A stretch of 55,852 nt of DNA from Acidobacteriaceae bacterium (GCA_003132405.1 PKXQ01000084.1:1-55852), one strand, 5' to 3'. Counted from the first letter of the stretch, positions 29,908 to 38,793 are shown. Notes: generated by a model not told the origin, from the letters alone. Program-made: numbers and translations.

Positions 29908-30975
29908 CTAGCTGAAGATTACCTTGCGATCGCCCTTGACGATCCGTCCGACGCTGTAGAACTTCTCTCCCGCCCGCTCCAGCAGCGTCTGTGCTTTCTT
30001 GAATTTCTTTGCGGGAACCACGATCAGCATGCCCAGACCCATATTGAAAGTGCGGAGCATTTCTTCTTCGCTGACGTTGCCGAGTTTTTGCAGATGTTCA
30101 AAGATAGGCAGAACCGGCCATGTGCCGAGCTCGATCACCGCCGAAGTGCCCTTGGGCAACACCCGCGGCAGATTTTCGGTGATGCCGCCGCCCGTAATAT
30201 GCGCCAGCGCCGCAACGCACTCGCCAGCAATCATCTTACGAATGATCGACCAGTAACTGCGGTGACTGCGCATGAGTTCATTGCCGACCTTGTTCTTGAT
30301 CTCGCTGACAAACGTCTCGGGAGAATAACCCGCAATTTCAAAAAGCAGTTTGCGAGCTAGAGAATACCCGTTGGTGTGCAGGCCATTCGACGGCAAACCG
30401 AGAACGCAGTCGCCGACCTGCACCTCTTTGCCGCTGATGATGCGCTCGCGCTCCACTACTCCGACAATGAAGCCGGCGAGATCGTATTCGCCCTCGGGAT
30501 AAAACCCCGGCATCTCCGCCGTTTCGCCGCCAATCAACGCGCATCCATTGTGCTTGCAGGCTTCCGCGATTCCGCCCACTATCTTTTCCGCAACCTCCGG
30601 ATCCAACGCGCCCGTTGCCAGATAGTCCATGAAAAACAACGGCGCCGCGCCCTGCACCGCGATGTCATTTACACAGTGATTCACCAGATCGGCGCCGATG
30701 GTATGGTGCACATTCATCTCGAACGCAACTTTCAATTTCGTACCCACGCCGTCCACGCTTGAAACCAGCACCGGATCCAAATATTTTTTGTCGACCGAAA
30801 ACAATCCGCCGAATCCGCCAATCTCGCTCAACACTCCCTTGGTGAAAGTTTTGTGGGCGAGATATTTGATGCGCTGCTTGGTGCGATTGCCCCGATCAAT
30901 GCTGACACCGGCATCGGCGTAGGTAACCGAGCCGCTTTGCGCGTTGGGGGTGTGAGCCACTTTTGAATCCGCCAT
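29908..30975 (-). CDS. purM: Phosphoribosylformylglycinamidine cyclo-ligase
   Basis: Makes AIR from FGAM with ATP, step five of purine synthesis. Family features are VTYADAGVSIDRGNR at the N-terminus, SVDGVGTKLKVAFEM, HTIGADLVNHCVNDI, GGETAEMPGFY, GLPSNGLHTNGYSLARKL and AHITGGGITENLPRVLP. The ATG at 30975 gives the usual 355 residues; the frame is open to 31170, but that part overlaps the divergent peptidase promoter and looks non-coding. It is followed by purN. Confidence 0.97.
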   Translation of the reverse strand: MADSKVAHTPNAQSGSVTYADAGVSIDRGNRTKQRIKYLAHKTFTKGVLSEIGGFGGLFSVDKKYLDPVLVSSVDGVGTKLKVAFEMNVHHTIGADLVNHCVNDIAVQGAAPLFFMDYLATGALDPEVAEKIVGGIAEACKHNGCALIGGETAEMPGFYPEGEYDLAGFIVGVVERERIISGKEVQVGDCVLGLPSNGLHTNGYSLARKLLFEIAGYSPETFVSEIKNKVGNELMRSHRSYWSIIRKMIAGECVAALAHITGGGITENLPRVLPKGTSAVIELGTWPVLPIFEHLQKLGNVSEEEMLRTFNMGLGMLIVVPAKKFKKAQTLLERAGEKFYSVGRIVKGDRKVIFS

Positions 30976-31091
30976 TTGTTCGCGTGGAGAGATCTGACGC
31001 GCTACCGAGCCGGGAAAATCGTTTCGGACGCAACAAATTCTAGCACGTCTCGAGTTGCCCTTGGCTTTTCCGACGCGATGCGCGAAGGCGC

Positions 31092-31097
31092 TATAAT
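31092..31097 (+). promoter_or_regulatory. -10 element upstream of the S10 peptidase gene
   Basis: TATAAT 33 bases before the peptidase ATG, with a GGGAGATAAG ribosome-binding site between. No good -35 is seen at 16-18 bases. Confidence 0.4.
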
Positions 31098-31129
31098 GCG
31101 GGGTCCAATTTTTCTTCCGGGAGATAAGC

Positions 31130-32773
31130 ATGAGAATTTTGGCAGTTCTTTTTCTTGCCGTGTTGACCATTTCGTTGGCAGTAGCGCAGCAGGAACAATC
31201 TCAGCCGACGCCATCCGAAAACCAGAAGCAGGCTGCGGTTAAGAAAGATAAGAAGCCAGCAACGCAAGCGCCCGCCGCGACTCCAGAGAAGCCCACGGAA
31301 AGCGGCAGGCCGGAGTCTGCGAAGCCTGAGAGCAACGAAGCCACCGACAAAGAAGAGCATTATGATGTGTCAGAAGTTCCGCCCGTCATCACGCACCACC
31401 AGGCCACAGTGAGCGGAAAGACGTTCAATTACACGGCGACAGCCGGAAGACTTCCCATCAAGCGCGAGGACGGCAAGATCGACGCCGAAATGTTTTTCGT
31501 CGCCTACACACTCGACGGACAGGACGCAGGGAGGCGCCCGTTGACGTTCGCGTTCAACGGCGGTCCCGGGTCCGCGTCGGTATGGCTGCACATGGGCGCG
31601 CTCGGGCCGAAGCGTGTAGTGCTTCAACAAAATGGTTTCATGCCCGCCGCGCCGTATCGCCTTGAAGATAATCCCGATACGATCCTCGATCGTAGTGACA
31701 TCGTCATGGTCGACGCTATGGCCACCGGCTACTCACGGGCCGCGACCGCTGAACTTACCAAGAAATTTCTGGGCCTGAAGGGCGACGTACAAGCCTTCGG
31801 CGAATTCATACGTCTTTACCTCTCCCGCTATGATCGCTGGAACTCTCCGCTTTTCCTGCTGGGAGAAAGCTATGGCACGACACGCGCAGCTGGCCTCGCG
31901 GGATATCTGGCTGATCATGGGATCGCGTTCAACGGCGTGACGCTGCTCTCGATGGCGGTGGATTTCCAAACGCTGGAATGGAATAAATCGAACGACCTGC
32001 CTTACATTCTTCTGCTGCCGACGTTCAATATGATCGCCGCCTACCATCACAAACTTGCCGCCGATCTCACTCAGGATGCGGGCAAGACTCGCGAAGAAGT
32101 CGTGCGCTGGGCCTCTAATGACTATGCTCTGGCGCTCGGCAAGGGCGATGCGATGACGCCCGACGAACATCGTAAGATCGTCGAGCAACTCTCACGCTAT
32201 ACAGGGCTTCGTCCGGAAGTGATCGAAGCGCACAATCTGCGCATCGACGTTCCCACCTTCGATCGCGAACTGCTGCTCGATCAGAAGTTGATCGCGGGCC
32301 GTCTTGATGGCCGGTTCAGCAGCCCTAATCCCGATGAAGACCGCGGCTTCTACGATCCGACCAGTGCCGCCATCTTGCCGCCATACACATCCGCGTTCAA
32401 CAACTATCTTCGATCCGAACTGAACTACAAGTCCGACGCGCCTTACAGAGTTTTCGCTTACGACCAGCCGGGCTTTCGCACCTGGGATTGGGGCAACGCG
32501 GAACAAGGCTTTCCGAGCACAGCGGGCGGGTTGCGTTCGGCCATGATCAAGAATCCATACATGAAGATCCTGGTGATGGAAGGCTACTACGATTTAGCGA
32601 CGCCCTTCGCAGCGGCCAATTGGACCATGGATCATCTGGATCTCGACGGGAAATATCGGCAGAATATTTCGTACGCTACCTACGGTGCGGGGCACATGGT
32701 GTATGTCGATCGAGCGGAACACGACAAGATGAAAAAAGATCTGGTGGACTTCATGGACAAGTGCCTGAAATAG
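31130..32773 (+). CDS. Secreted S10-family serine carboxypeptidase-like protein
   Basis: A 547-residue exported alpha/beta-hydrolase. A signal peptide (about 1-19, ending AVAQ) leads into a Lys/Pro/Glu-rich spacer (20-80). The peptidase S10 core follows: LTFAFNGGPGSASVWLHMG (oxyanion region), LLGESYGTTRAAGLAGYL (nucleophile Ser in GESYG), and a late Asp in the YYDLATPF region. GAGHMVYVD carries the catalytic His. Such proteins are frequent in Acidobacteriota, and their natural substrates are unclear. It is probably periplasmic or extracellular. It diverges from purM. Confidence 0.92.
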   Translation: MRILAVLFLAVLTISLAVAQQEQSQPTPSENQKQAAVKKDKKPATQAPAATPEKPTESGRPESAKPESNEATDKEEHYDVSEVPPVITHHQATVSGKTFNYTATAGRLPIKREDGKIDAEMFFVAYTLDGQDAGRRPLTFAFNGGPGSASVWLHMGALGPKRVVLQQNGFMPAAPYRLEDNPDTILDRSDIVMVDAMATGYSRAATAELTKKFLGLKGDVQAFGEFIRLYLSRYDRWNSPLFLLGESYGTTRAAGLAGYLADHGIAFNGVTLLSMAVDFQTLEWNKSNDLPYILLLPTFNMIAAYHHKLAADLTQDAGKTREEVVRWASNDYALALGKGDAMTPDEHRKIVEQLSRYTGLRPEVIEAHNLRIDVPTFDRELLLDQKLIAGRLDGRFSSPNPDEDRGFYDPTSAAILPPYTSAFNNYLRSELNYKSDAPYRVFAYDQPGFRTWDWGNAEQGFPSTAGGLRSAMIKNPYMKILVMEGYYDLATPFAAANWTMDHLDLDGKYRQNISYATYGAGHMVYVDRAEHDKMKKDLVDFMDKCLK

Positions 32774-32827
32774 TTTCGACCGTAAAGATTCGATTCGCGG
32801 CGGTGCGTGTGCTCTAATGCTGAACGC

Positions 32828-33694
32828 ATGCGTGCCGCCATCATCTTCGGATTGGGAACCTCGCCACGAGGCCTCGAGTTCTTCAAAGCCAATTCTGCGA
32901 CCGAGTGGCTGGAGGGACTTCCCGCCTCATCGAGCGAGGCTGACGCAATCTTAATTTTTGGCGGGGATGGCACCATCCATCGTCATCTCTCCGCGCTCGT
33001 GCGGCTTCAACTTCCCGTGTTGATCGTGCCTGCAGGTAGCGGCAATGATTTTGCGCGGGCGCTTAAACTCCGTTCGGTGCAGGACTCGCTCCGCCTGTGG
33101 CGTGCTTTCGAATCCGGGAAGATTCAAGCGCGCGCCATCGATCTTGGTGTAATCACTTCGTCCGCCGCGCCGGAGCACCCGCACTATTTCTGCTGCGTAG
33201 CTGGAATCGGCTTGGACTCAGCAGTCGCCCGCCGAGCCAATGAGATGCCGCGTTGGCTGCGCGGACACGGCGGTTATGTTCTTGCTCTTTTGCGCCTGCT
33301 CGCCAAACTTCCCGCTTTCCCCTTGCGGCTGACGCAGTTTAATAGCGCCGACCGCGCTGATTCCGAAACCTGCACCCTTCTAGCCGCCTTTGCCAACACA
33401 GAGTTCTATGGCGACGGCATGCGCATCGCGCCGGAGGCGGATTTCACAGATGGCAAGCTCGACATTTGTCGCATCAGCCCGCTTAGCCCTCTAAAGCTGT
33501 TTTGCATGCTTCCAACCGTGTACTTCGGGCGCCATCTGCGATTGCCGGAAGTCGAACACGCGCGAGCCGAGCGAGTGGTAGTACAAACGAACACTCCACA
33601 GGAGATTTATGCGGATGGCGAGTTCATTTGTAATACGCCCGCCGAAGTTTCGGTTGTCCCGAAGGTGTTGCGAGTAATCTATTCGCCGACTTGA
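32828..33694 (+). CDS. Diacylglycerol/sphingosine kinase-like lipid kinase
   Basis: A 288-residue ATP-dependent lipid kinase of the DagK/YegS family. The catalytic nucleotide-binding motif ILIFGGDGTIHRHLSAL is followed by VPAGSGNDFARAL, with the family Gly-rich and Asp residues. The C-terminal beta-sandwich holds EFYGDGMRIAPEADFTDGKLD and ends near YADGEF. It would phosphorylate diacylglycerol or a related lipid at the membrane. The ATG at 32828 (MRAAIIFG) is chosen; a GTG seven codons upstream (32807) is possible. It follows the peptidase gene by 54 bases. Confidence 0.92.
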   Translation: MRAAIIFGLGTSPRGLEFFKANSATEWLEGLPASSSEADAILIFGGDGTIHRHLSALVRLQLPVLIVPAGSGNDFARALKLRSVQDSLRLWRAFESGKIQARAIDLGVITSSAAPEHPHYFCCVAGIGLDSAVARRANEMPRWLRGHGGYVLALLRLLAKLPAFPLRLTQFNSADRADSETCTLLAAFANTEFYGDGMRIAPEADFTDGKLDICRISPLSPLKLFCMLPTVYFGRHLRLPEVEHARAERVVVQTNTPQEIYADGEFICNTPAEVSVVPKVLRVIYSPT

Positions 33695-33704
33695 TGTGAA
33701 GTTC

Positions 33705-34397
33705 TCAAACTCCAGGTTCAAAACGATAACCTACCCAGGGATCGGTCACGATGTAGCGCGGAGAATCTGGCGAAGGTTCAATCTTCTTGCGTAGTTGTGC
33801 AACAAACACGCGCAGGTATTCGACCTGTTCCGTGCTTTCGCCGCCCCAGACCGCGCCCAACAGTGCGCGATGCGTCACCACCTTGCCAGCGTGGCGAGCG
33901 AGATAGGCGAGTAAATCGAATTCCTTCGGAGTTAGATGGACGGCACGGTCTTTTACAAAAACGCTGCGGGCTCCGGGATCGATTTTAAAGTCACCCGCTT
34001 CAATCGGCGCCAATTCCGACTCTTCCTTGCGCGTGCGGCGGAGGTTCGCCCGGACGCGCGCGAGGAGTTCCTCCATGCCGAATGGCTTGGTCACGTAATC
34101 ATCGGCACCAGCGTCGAGGGCTTTGACTTTGGTACGTTCCTCGCCTCGCACCGAGAGCACGATAATCGGAATCTGCGTCTTTGCTCGCAGGCGCCGGCAC
34201 AACTCCAACCCGTCCATATTGGGCATAGACAGGTCGGTAATGACAAGATCGGGCGACCAATCTTTCATGATCTCAAGCGCGGTCTCGCCGTCGTTGGCCA
34301 CCCGAATGTCATATCCGTGGCTGGAAAGAGAGGTCCGCAACACGCGCGTGATTTGCGATTCGTCATCTACCACGAGAATGTGTTTGTGATCCAACAT
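33705..34397 (-). CDS. kdpE: Response regulator KdpE
   Basis: A 230-residue OmpR-family response regulator. The receiver domain has the acidic pocket Asp11-Asp12, phosphoacceptor Asp55 (VITDLSMPNMDG) and the conserved Lys in YVTKPFG. The C-terminal winged helix has LTPKEFDLLAYLARHAGKVV and YLRVFVAQLRKKIEP, typical of KdpE. It would control potassium-transport genes (kdpFABC), which are not in this window. The kdpD N-terminal gene is 6 bases upstream, so the two are cotranscribed. Confidence 0.94.
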   Translation of the reverse strand: MLDHKHILVVDDESQITRVLRTSLSSHGYDIRVANDGETALEIMKDWSPDLVITDLSMPNMDGLELCRRLRAKTQIPIIVLSVRGEERTKVKALDAGADDYVTKPFGMEELLARVRANLRRTRKEESELAPIEAGDFKIDPGARSVFVKDRAVHLTPKEFDLLAYLARHAGKVVTHRALLGAVWGGESTEQVEYLRVFVAQLRKKIEPSPDSPRYIVTDPWVGYRFEPGV

Positions 34398-34403
34398 GCC
34401 ACG

Positions 34404-35528
34404 TTAGCCTGGTTCCTGCGTCACGATGTGAACATCCACCGCGGGAGCGTCGCGCAGAAACTGGTGGATCGCCGAAAGGTAAAAATATCTTTTCCAGCCG
34501 CGCGTCGCGGAACGTCCAAAAACAACCTGCGTTATATGTTTTTCATTAACGAACTCCGCGACGGCTTGGGCCACGCTCTTTCCCTTCAGCCGCACAATCG
34601 TTGCTCCAACATTTTCCGCGAAGCGCACATTCGCAGCCAAAGTCCGTTGATTGGCATCGCTGGTATCTTGCCCCAGATCGGTATAGACCACATAAAGTTC
34701 AGCATTCATGGCTTGCGCCATACGCGCTCCGCGTGCCACCAGATACTGCGCGGCCGGATTGGAACTAACGCAGACAGCAATTCGTTCGCGAATCGCGACC
34801 GGTGCGCGATTTTTATCTTCGTCGCCGCGATGTTGCTCCAGGCTTAGATCCACCTGCTGCGCCACCTGGCGCAAGGCCAGTTCGCGCAGAGCGATCAAGT
34901 TGGTCTCGCGAAAGAAATTGTCGAGCGCGCGACCCACGCGTTCCTGGGGATAGACATCGCCACGACGCATCCGGTTCTGCAGCGCCTCCGGGGTCAGGTC
35001 GATCATTACTTCTTCGTTCACTCTTTGCAGTACCCAGTCGGGAACGGTCTCCCTCACCTGGATTCCGGTGACCCCCTGCACCGTCGGCGTCACGCTCTCC
35101 AGGTGTTGGATGTTCATGGTGGAGAGCACGTCGATGCTTGCATCCAGCAGCTCAAGCACGTCCTCATAGCGTTTGCGATTCTTGCTGCCTTCGATATTCG
35201 TGTGCGCCAGTTCATCGACCAGAGCGACACAAGGCTTGCGCGCGAGAATCGCGTCTACGTCCATCTCTTCGAAAAGCGCGCCTTTGTACTCAATTTTTTT
35301 TCGCGGGACGGTTTCCAGGCTGGCGACGAGTTCGCCGACCGCCTTTCGTCCGTGAGTCTCGACGACTCCGATCACGATGTCTTCGCCACGGTTGTGCCGA
35401 CGGATCGCTTCAGTCAGCATCGTGTGAGTTTTGCCCACACCTGGAGCGTATCCAAGAAAGAGCTTGAACCTACCGCCCTTCTTGCTCGGCGAACACTCCT
35501 CCAGCCACTGGTCGGGAGTCTTGGTCAT
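34404..35528 (-). CDS. kdpD: KdpD N-terminal sensor module (KdpD + Usp domains)
   Basis: A 374-residue cytoplasmic protein matching only the N-terminal half of KdpD. The KdpD domain has Walker A GYAPGVGKT (26-34), VIGVVETHGR, VALVDELAHTN (Walker B-like) and SKNRKRYEDVLELLDASIDV. It is followed by a UspA-like domain (RIAVCVSSNPAAQYLVARGA to the C-terminus). The transmembrane and kinase half is missing here and is encoded by the divergent gene at 35699. The start is the ATG at 35528; a longer frame to 35687 would be translated from the intergenic repeat. It is tightly linked to kdpE. Confidence 0.93.
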   Translation of the reverse strand: MTKTPDQWLEECSPSKKGGRFKLFLGYAPGVGKTHTMLTEAIRRHNRGEDIVIGVVETHGRKAVGELVASLETVPRKKIEYKGALFEEMDVDAILARKPCVALVDELAHTNIEGSKNRKRYEDVLELLDASIDVLSTMNIQHLESVTPTVQGVTGIQVRETVPDWVLQRVNEEVMIDLTPEALQNRMRRGDVYPQERVGRALDNFFRETNLIALRELALRQVAQQVDLSLEQHRGDEDKNRAPVAIRERIAVCVSSNPAAQYLVARGARMAQAMNAELYVVYTDLGQDTSDANQRTLAANVRFAENVGATIVRLKGKSVAQAVAEFVNEKHITQVVFGRSATRGWKRYFYLSAIHQFLRDAPAVDVHIVTQEPG

Positions 35529-35576
35529 CGCGATTATTGTCGTTGAGACCTGCGACTTTGTCGATGTGTACAGAAC

Positions 35577-35676
35577 AGGGTTCAAAGTTTCAGTTTCAAG
35601 GTCCCCCAGAAGCGGAATCTTCTCTGGAGCCGTGTTTGGAAACTTTACACCTCGAAACTTTGAAACCCTGGAACCT
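35577..35676. repeat. Intergenic inverted repeat (AGGGTTTCAAAGTTTC family)
   Basis: The left arm AGGGTTCAAAGTTTC (35577-35591) and right arm GAAACTTTGAAACCCT (35654-35669) are complementary apart from one base, with extra TTTCAAGG/GAAAC words. The element fills the 170-base gap between the two divergent kdpD halves. Upstream reading-frame extensions of both genes run through it. Confidence 0.75.
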
Positions 35677-35698
35677 TTTCTTGTCATACAATCGCCTC

Positions 35699-37135
35699 GT
35701 GAAACTCGACGCCAGATCCGGGATCGGCTACTTGACCGGTGTCCTCTGTGTATCTTTGATCACGGGTGCCGGATACCGTTGGCTTCACCTCAACCCGACT
35801 ACAATCGCGCTCCTGTTCTTGCTGGGCATCCTGGGAATTTCGACTTATTGGGGTTTGCGGCAAGCCGTTTTTATGTCGGCCATTGCGACCTTTGCCTTTA
35901 ACTATTTTTTTCTCCCTCCAATCGGTACCTTTACCATCGCCGACCCGCAGAACTGGATAGCACTTTTCGCTTTTTTGGTTACGGCGGTGGCCGTCAGTGA
36001 GTTGTCGGCTCGAGCGCGGCGCGGGAAGCAATCCGCGATCCAGCGCCGCCGGGAACTAGAACGGCTCTACGCCTTTAGCCAGTTACTTCTGTCGAGTGAC
36101 AATCCTGCCGAACTGTTGAACATGGTTCCCAGCTATATTGTCGAGTCGTTCGATATACGGTCGGCAGCAATTTTGCTCACCAGTCGCAGCGACATTTATC
36201 GCTCTGGCCCTACCATCGACGGATTAGAAACAGGCGATTTGCAAATGGTGTGTGTGCGTGGCGAACCACGAATCGATGCTGTCCGCCAACTGGCCTTTAT
36301 GCCGCTGCGCATGGGCATGCGCGTTGTTGGTTGCATGGGGACAGCTGGCGCAGCAGTGTCGCGACAAACGCTGGAAGCGATCAGCAGTCTGGTGGCCACT
36401 GCCATCGAGCGCGCGAGCTCCATGGAAAAACTTAGCCGCGCGGAGGCTGCCCGCGAAAGCGAGCAATTACGCTCCGTGCTGCTCGATTCAGTAACCCATG
36501 AGTTTCGTTCTCCGCTTACCGCCATCAAAGCGTCGGTGACCTCACTTCTGGGCAGCTCGAATCATTCGCCGGAGGAGAAACAAGAGTTGCTGACCATCAT
36601 CAACGAGGAAAGCGACCGGCTGAACCGCCTGATCGGAGAGGCCGCGGAGATGGCGCAGCTCGATGCCAATAAAGTTGAATTCCGCTTTATATCCGCACCC
36701 ATTGCTAATCCGGTCGCTGAGGCCCTCGACGAATTAAAGCAGCTATTGATCCACCATCCTGTGGACGTCAGAATTCCGCCCGGCATTCCCGACACGCGCA
36801 TGGATCCGGCTCACATCAGGGAAGTCATGGTGCACCTGATCGAGAACGCCGCCAAATATTCGCCGAGCGGCGCTCCCATTCGCATTACTGCCGAGGCCAA
36901 GGACCAGATGATTACCACCAGCGTTGCCGACCGCGGGCCTGGCATCGATGACTTTGAACAGTCCCTCGTTTTTGAAAAATTCTACCGCGGACGAAACCAG
37001 CGGGTGCAAGTCCACGGAACCGGCATGGGGCTTGCGATCTGCAAAGCGATCGTCGAGGCCCACGGCGGTCGGCTGGGAGTCACCAGTCAGTTGGGGCATG
37101 GTTCGGTCTTTTACTTTACTTTGCCTGTAGCTTAG
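35699..37135 (+). CDS. KdpD C-terminal-like sensor histidine kinase (DUF4118-GAF-HisKA-HATPase)
   Basis: A 478-residue membrane kinase. Four hydrophobic segments (about 9-29, 32-52, 55-72, 86-104) match the KdpD DUF4118 membrane domain, including FAFNYFFLPPIGTFTI. A GAF-like domain follows (about 125-240), then HisKA with phospho-acceptor His267 (DSVTHEFRSPLTAIKAS). The HATPase domain has an N box (HLIENAAKYSPSG), G1 (DRGPGID) and G2 (GTGMGLAI). It supplies what the divergent kdpD N-terminal protein lacks. The start is taken as GTG at 35699, just past the inverted repeat; a TTG at 35681 is an alternative. Confidence 0.93.
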   Translation: MKLDARSGIGYLTGVLCVSLITGAGYRWLHLNPTTIALLFLLGILGISTYWGLRQAVFMSAIATFAFNYFFLPPIGTFTIADPQNWIALFAFLVTAVAVSELSARARRGKQSAIQRRRELERLYAFSQLLLSSDNPAELLNMVPSYIVESFDIRSAAILLTSRSDIYRSGPTIDGLETGDLQMVCVRGEPRIDAVRQLAFMPLRMGMRVVGCMGTAGAAVSRQTLEAISSLVATAIERASSMEKLSRAEAARESEQLRSVLLDSVTHEFRSPLTAIKASVTSLLGSSNHSPEEKQELLTIINEESDRLNRLIGEAAEMAQLDANKVEFRFISAPIANPVAEALDELKQLLIHHPVDVRIPPGIPDTRMDPAHIREVMVHLIENAAKYSPSGAPIRITAEAKDQMITTSVADRGPGIDDFEQSLVFEKFYRGRNQRVQVHGTGMGLAICKAIVEAHGGRLGVTSQLGHGSVFYFTLPVA

Positions 37136-37157
37136 AGCTTCGATTGGTCAAGAACTG

Positions 37158-37233
37158 TGGTGGGCCCACTAGGATTCGAACCTAGAACCAACAGATTATG
37201 AGTCTGCTGCTCTAACCGTTGAGCTATGGGCCC
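37158..37233 (-). tRNA. tRNA with CAU anticodon (probably Ile2, else elongator Met)
   Basis: A 76-nt cloverleaf on the minus strand. The 5' end GGGCCCATAGCTC pairs with the 3' end GTGGGCCCACCA (CCA encoded). The anticodon loop reads CTCATAA, with CAT at 37200-37198. The T-arm is GGTTCGAATCC. The acceptor stem GGGCCC and GCAGACTCATAATCTG anticodon arm resemble tRNA-Ile2, in which C34 is changed to lysidine. The elongator Met tRNA shares the same loop, so the amino acid call is inferred. Confidence 0.95.
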
Positions 37234-37258
37234 TCGTTTTTCCGGCCGGCCCAACCAG

Positions 37259-37606
37259 CTAGTGTGTACTTGTCGGGGCGGGCGGGGCAGGAGGTGCAGG
37301 CGCGGCTGCCGGAGGCATTGCCGGTGTCGCGCCGCTGTTCACCAAGTCTTTCAATTCCTTACTGGGCTTGAAGAACGGTATCTTCTTTGCCGGAACTTCC
37401 ACGCGATCGCCCGTCTTCGGATTGCGACCCACGCGCGGCTTGCGCTGGCGCGTCCGGAAGCTGCCAAATCCGCGTATCTCGATCTTGTCGCCCACCCGCA
37501 GCGAGCGCACCACGCTGTCAAAGATCGTATCCACAATCACTTCGCTGTCTTTGCGGGTGAGTTCCGCCAGTCGGGAAACTTCTTCGATCAGGTCAGCCTT
37601 CGTCAT
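37259..37606 (-). CDS. HU/IHF family DNA-binding protein
   Basis: A 115-residue nucleoid protein. MTKADLIEEVSRLAELTRKD opens the helical body; the DNA-binding arm is GFGSFRTRQRKPRVGRNPKTG, with the conserved Pro at its tip (RNP), followed by IPFFKPSKELKDLVN. It is about 20 residues longer than usual, with an Ala/Pro-rich tail after residue 95. It resembles IHF-alpha more than HU in the arm. The tRNA gene lies just downstream. Confidence 0.94.
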   Translation of the reverse strand: MTKADLIEEVSRLAELTRKDSEVIVDTIFDSVVRSLRVGDKIEIRGFGSFRTRQRKPRVGRNPKTGDRVEVPAKKIPFFKPSKELKDLVNSGATPAMPPAAAPAPPAPPAPTSTH

Positions 37607-37656
37607 AAGCCTTTATGCTCCCTTTGCGGCGCCCGAGGGGGCTTCGCTCTCCTAGG

Positions 37657-37686
37657 GCTATACTCGCCTGTCTATAACCTTCTCAA
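37657..37686 (-). promoter_or_regulatory. Sigma-70-type promoter of the HU/IHF gene
   Basis: On the minus strand TTGAGA (37686-37681), an 18-base spacer and TATAGC (37662-37657). It lies 51 bases before the HU/IHF start codon. Confidence 0.5.
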
Positions 37687-37778
37687 ATTTAAGGGGTTCT
37701 GCGCAAGTGCAGTTGTGGGTTCTCAATTTTCCCATTCTCAGTCAATTGTAGTTCCCAGCGCTGATGAATCGGAACAAG

Positions 37779-38690
37779 CTACTTCCACAGATAGTAAAAG
37801 CCGACTTGCTGCTCCAATAGTTTCTCGCGCGTCGGCAAATAATCCGAAACATCTCCGAACAGCAGATCCAGCCCTGAGCGTTTATCTTTTGGCGGATAAA
37901 CCAGCGTCGGCTCTCCGGATATATTCACGGCGCGAGCCGTATCTTTTACCGCGCCTTCGAAATCCGTCAACTGATCCACCAATTTGAGCGAAAGGGCCTG
38001 CTCCCCGGTCCAGACTTTTCCGTTGGCTATGATTCGTATGTCTTCCTCTTTCGCCCGCCTCCCGTCGGCGACCGCTTGAATGAATTGGGTATGCATGTTG
38101 TCGATCAAGCCCTGCATATACTCGCGTTCCGCTGGCGTCATTTCGCGCGTCGGGCTGCCAGTATCCTTGAATTCGCCCGCCTTCATGGTGATCGGATTCA
38201 GTTTAGCCCAGCGCAGAAGCTCGCCATAGTTGACCCACTCGGCGATCACTCCGATCGAACCTACTACGCTTCCCTTATCGGCATAAATTTTGTCGGTGGC
38301 GGAGGCCACGTAGTATGCGCCACTCGCGCCCACCGTCTCAATCGAAGCCACGATATGCTTCTTCTTTTCGTCACGAATCCGCTTGACCTCGCGGTAAATC
38401 TCCTCTGACGCGGCCACGCCGCCTCCAGGAGAATTTACATGAATAATGATCGCCTTGACGGAATCGTCATCGGCAAATTTCTTGAGCTGGGGCACGATCT
38501 GCTTGGGCGAGAAAATAATGCCATCGAGGTCGACCACGGCGATCTTGGGACCGAAGCCGGAGAATGATGAGTCTTCATCCGCGCCGCCAAAACTCATATA
38601 GACCAAAGTAAACACGGCAGCCACGAACAGCACAAACACCCCGCCGCCCACCAGAAACCATATCCAAATCCGCGAACGCCCTTCAGCCAT
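37779..38690 (-). CDS. sppA: Signal peptide peptidase SppA (short form)
   Basis: A 303-residue membrane-anchored serine protease of the S49 family that degrades released signal peptides. One N-terminal membrane helix (about 9-31) is followed by a ClpP-like domain: IIIHVNSPGGGVAASEEIY, the nucleophile Ser123 in VGASGAYYVAS, and Lys175 in the GEFKDTGSPTREMT segment as the general base. IYADKGSVVGSIGVI is also typical. The length fits the Gram-positive-like 36-kDa form. It diverges from hydantoinase B across palindrome copy 3. Confidence 0.95.
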   Translation of the reverse strand: MAEGRSRIWIWFLVGGGVFVLFVAAVFTLVYMSFGGADEDSSFSGFGPKIAVVDLDGIIFSPKQIVPQLKKFADDDSVKAIIIHVNSPGGGVAASEEIYREVKRIRDEKKKHIVASIETVGASGAYYVASATDKIYADKGSVVGSIGVIAEWVNYGELLRWAKLNPITMKAGEFKDTGSPTREMTPAEREYMQGLIDNMHTQFIQAVADGRRAKEEDIRIIANGKVWTGEQALSLKLVDQLTDFEGAVKDTARAVNISGEPTLVYPPKDKRSGLDLLFGDVSDYLPTREKLLEQQVGFYYLWK

Positions 38691-38710
38691 AATCAGACGA
38701 GTGTAGCACC

Positions 38711-38793
38711 TGAGGTCAGAGGTTAGAGGTCAGATTGCAGAGGTGACGACCCAAGGTCTTACCTCTGCAATCTGACCTCTAACCTCTGACCTC
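38711..38793. repeat. TCAGAGGT-type palindromic element, copy 3 (perfect 33-bp arms)
   Basis: The arm at 38712-38744 and the arm at 38761-38793 are exact reverse complements over 33 bp, around a 16-base loop. Each arm is three AGAGGT-type words plus the AGATTGCAGAGGT core shared with copies 1 and 2. It lies between divergent sppA and hyuB. Confidence 0.92.

Noticed and set aside
35537..35698. Upstream extension of the DUF4118 histidine kinase gene
   Set aside because: It runs through the inverted repeat and encodes low-complexity sequence; the membrane domain begins right after the GTG at 35699.
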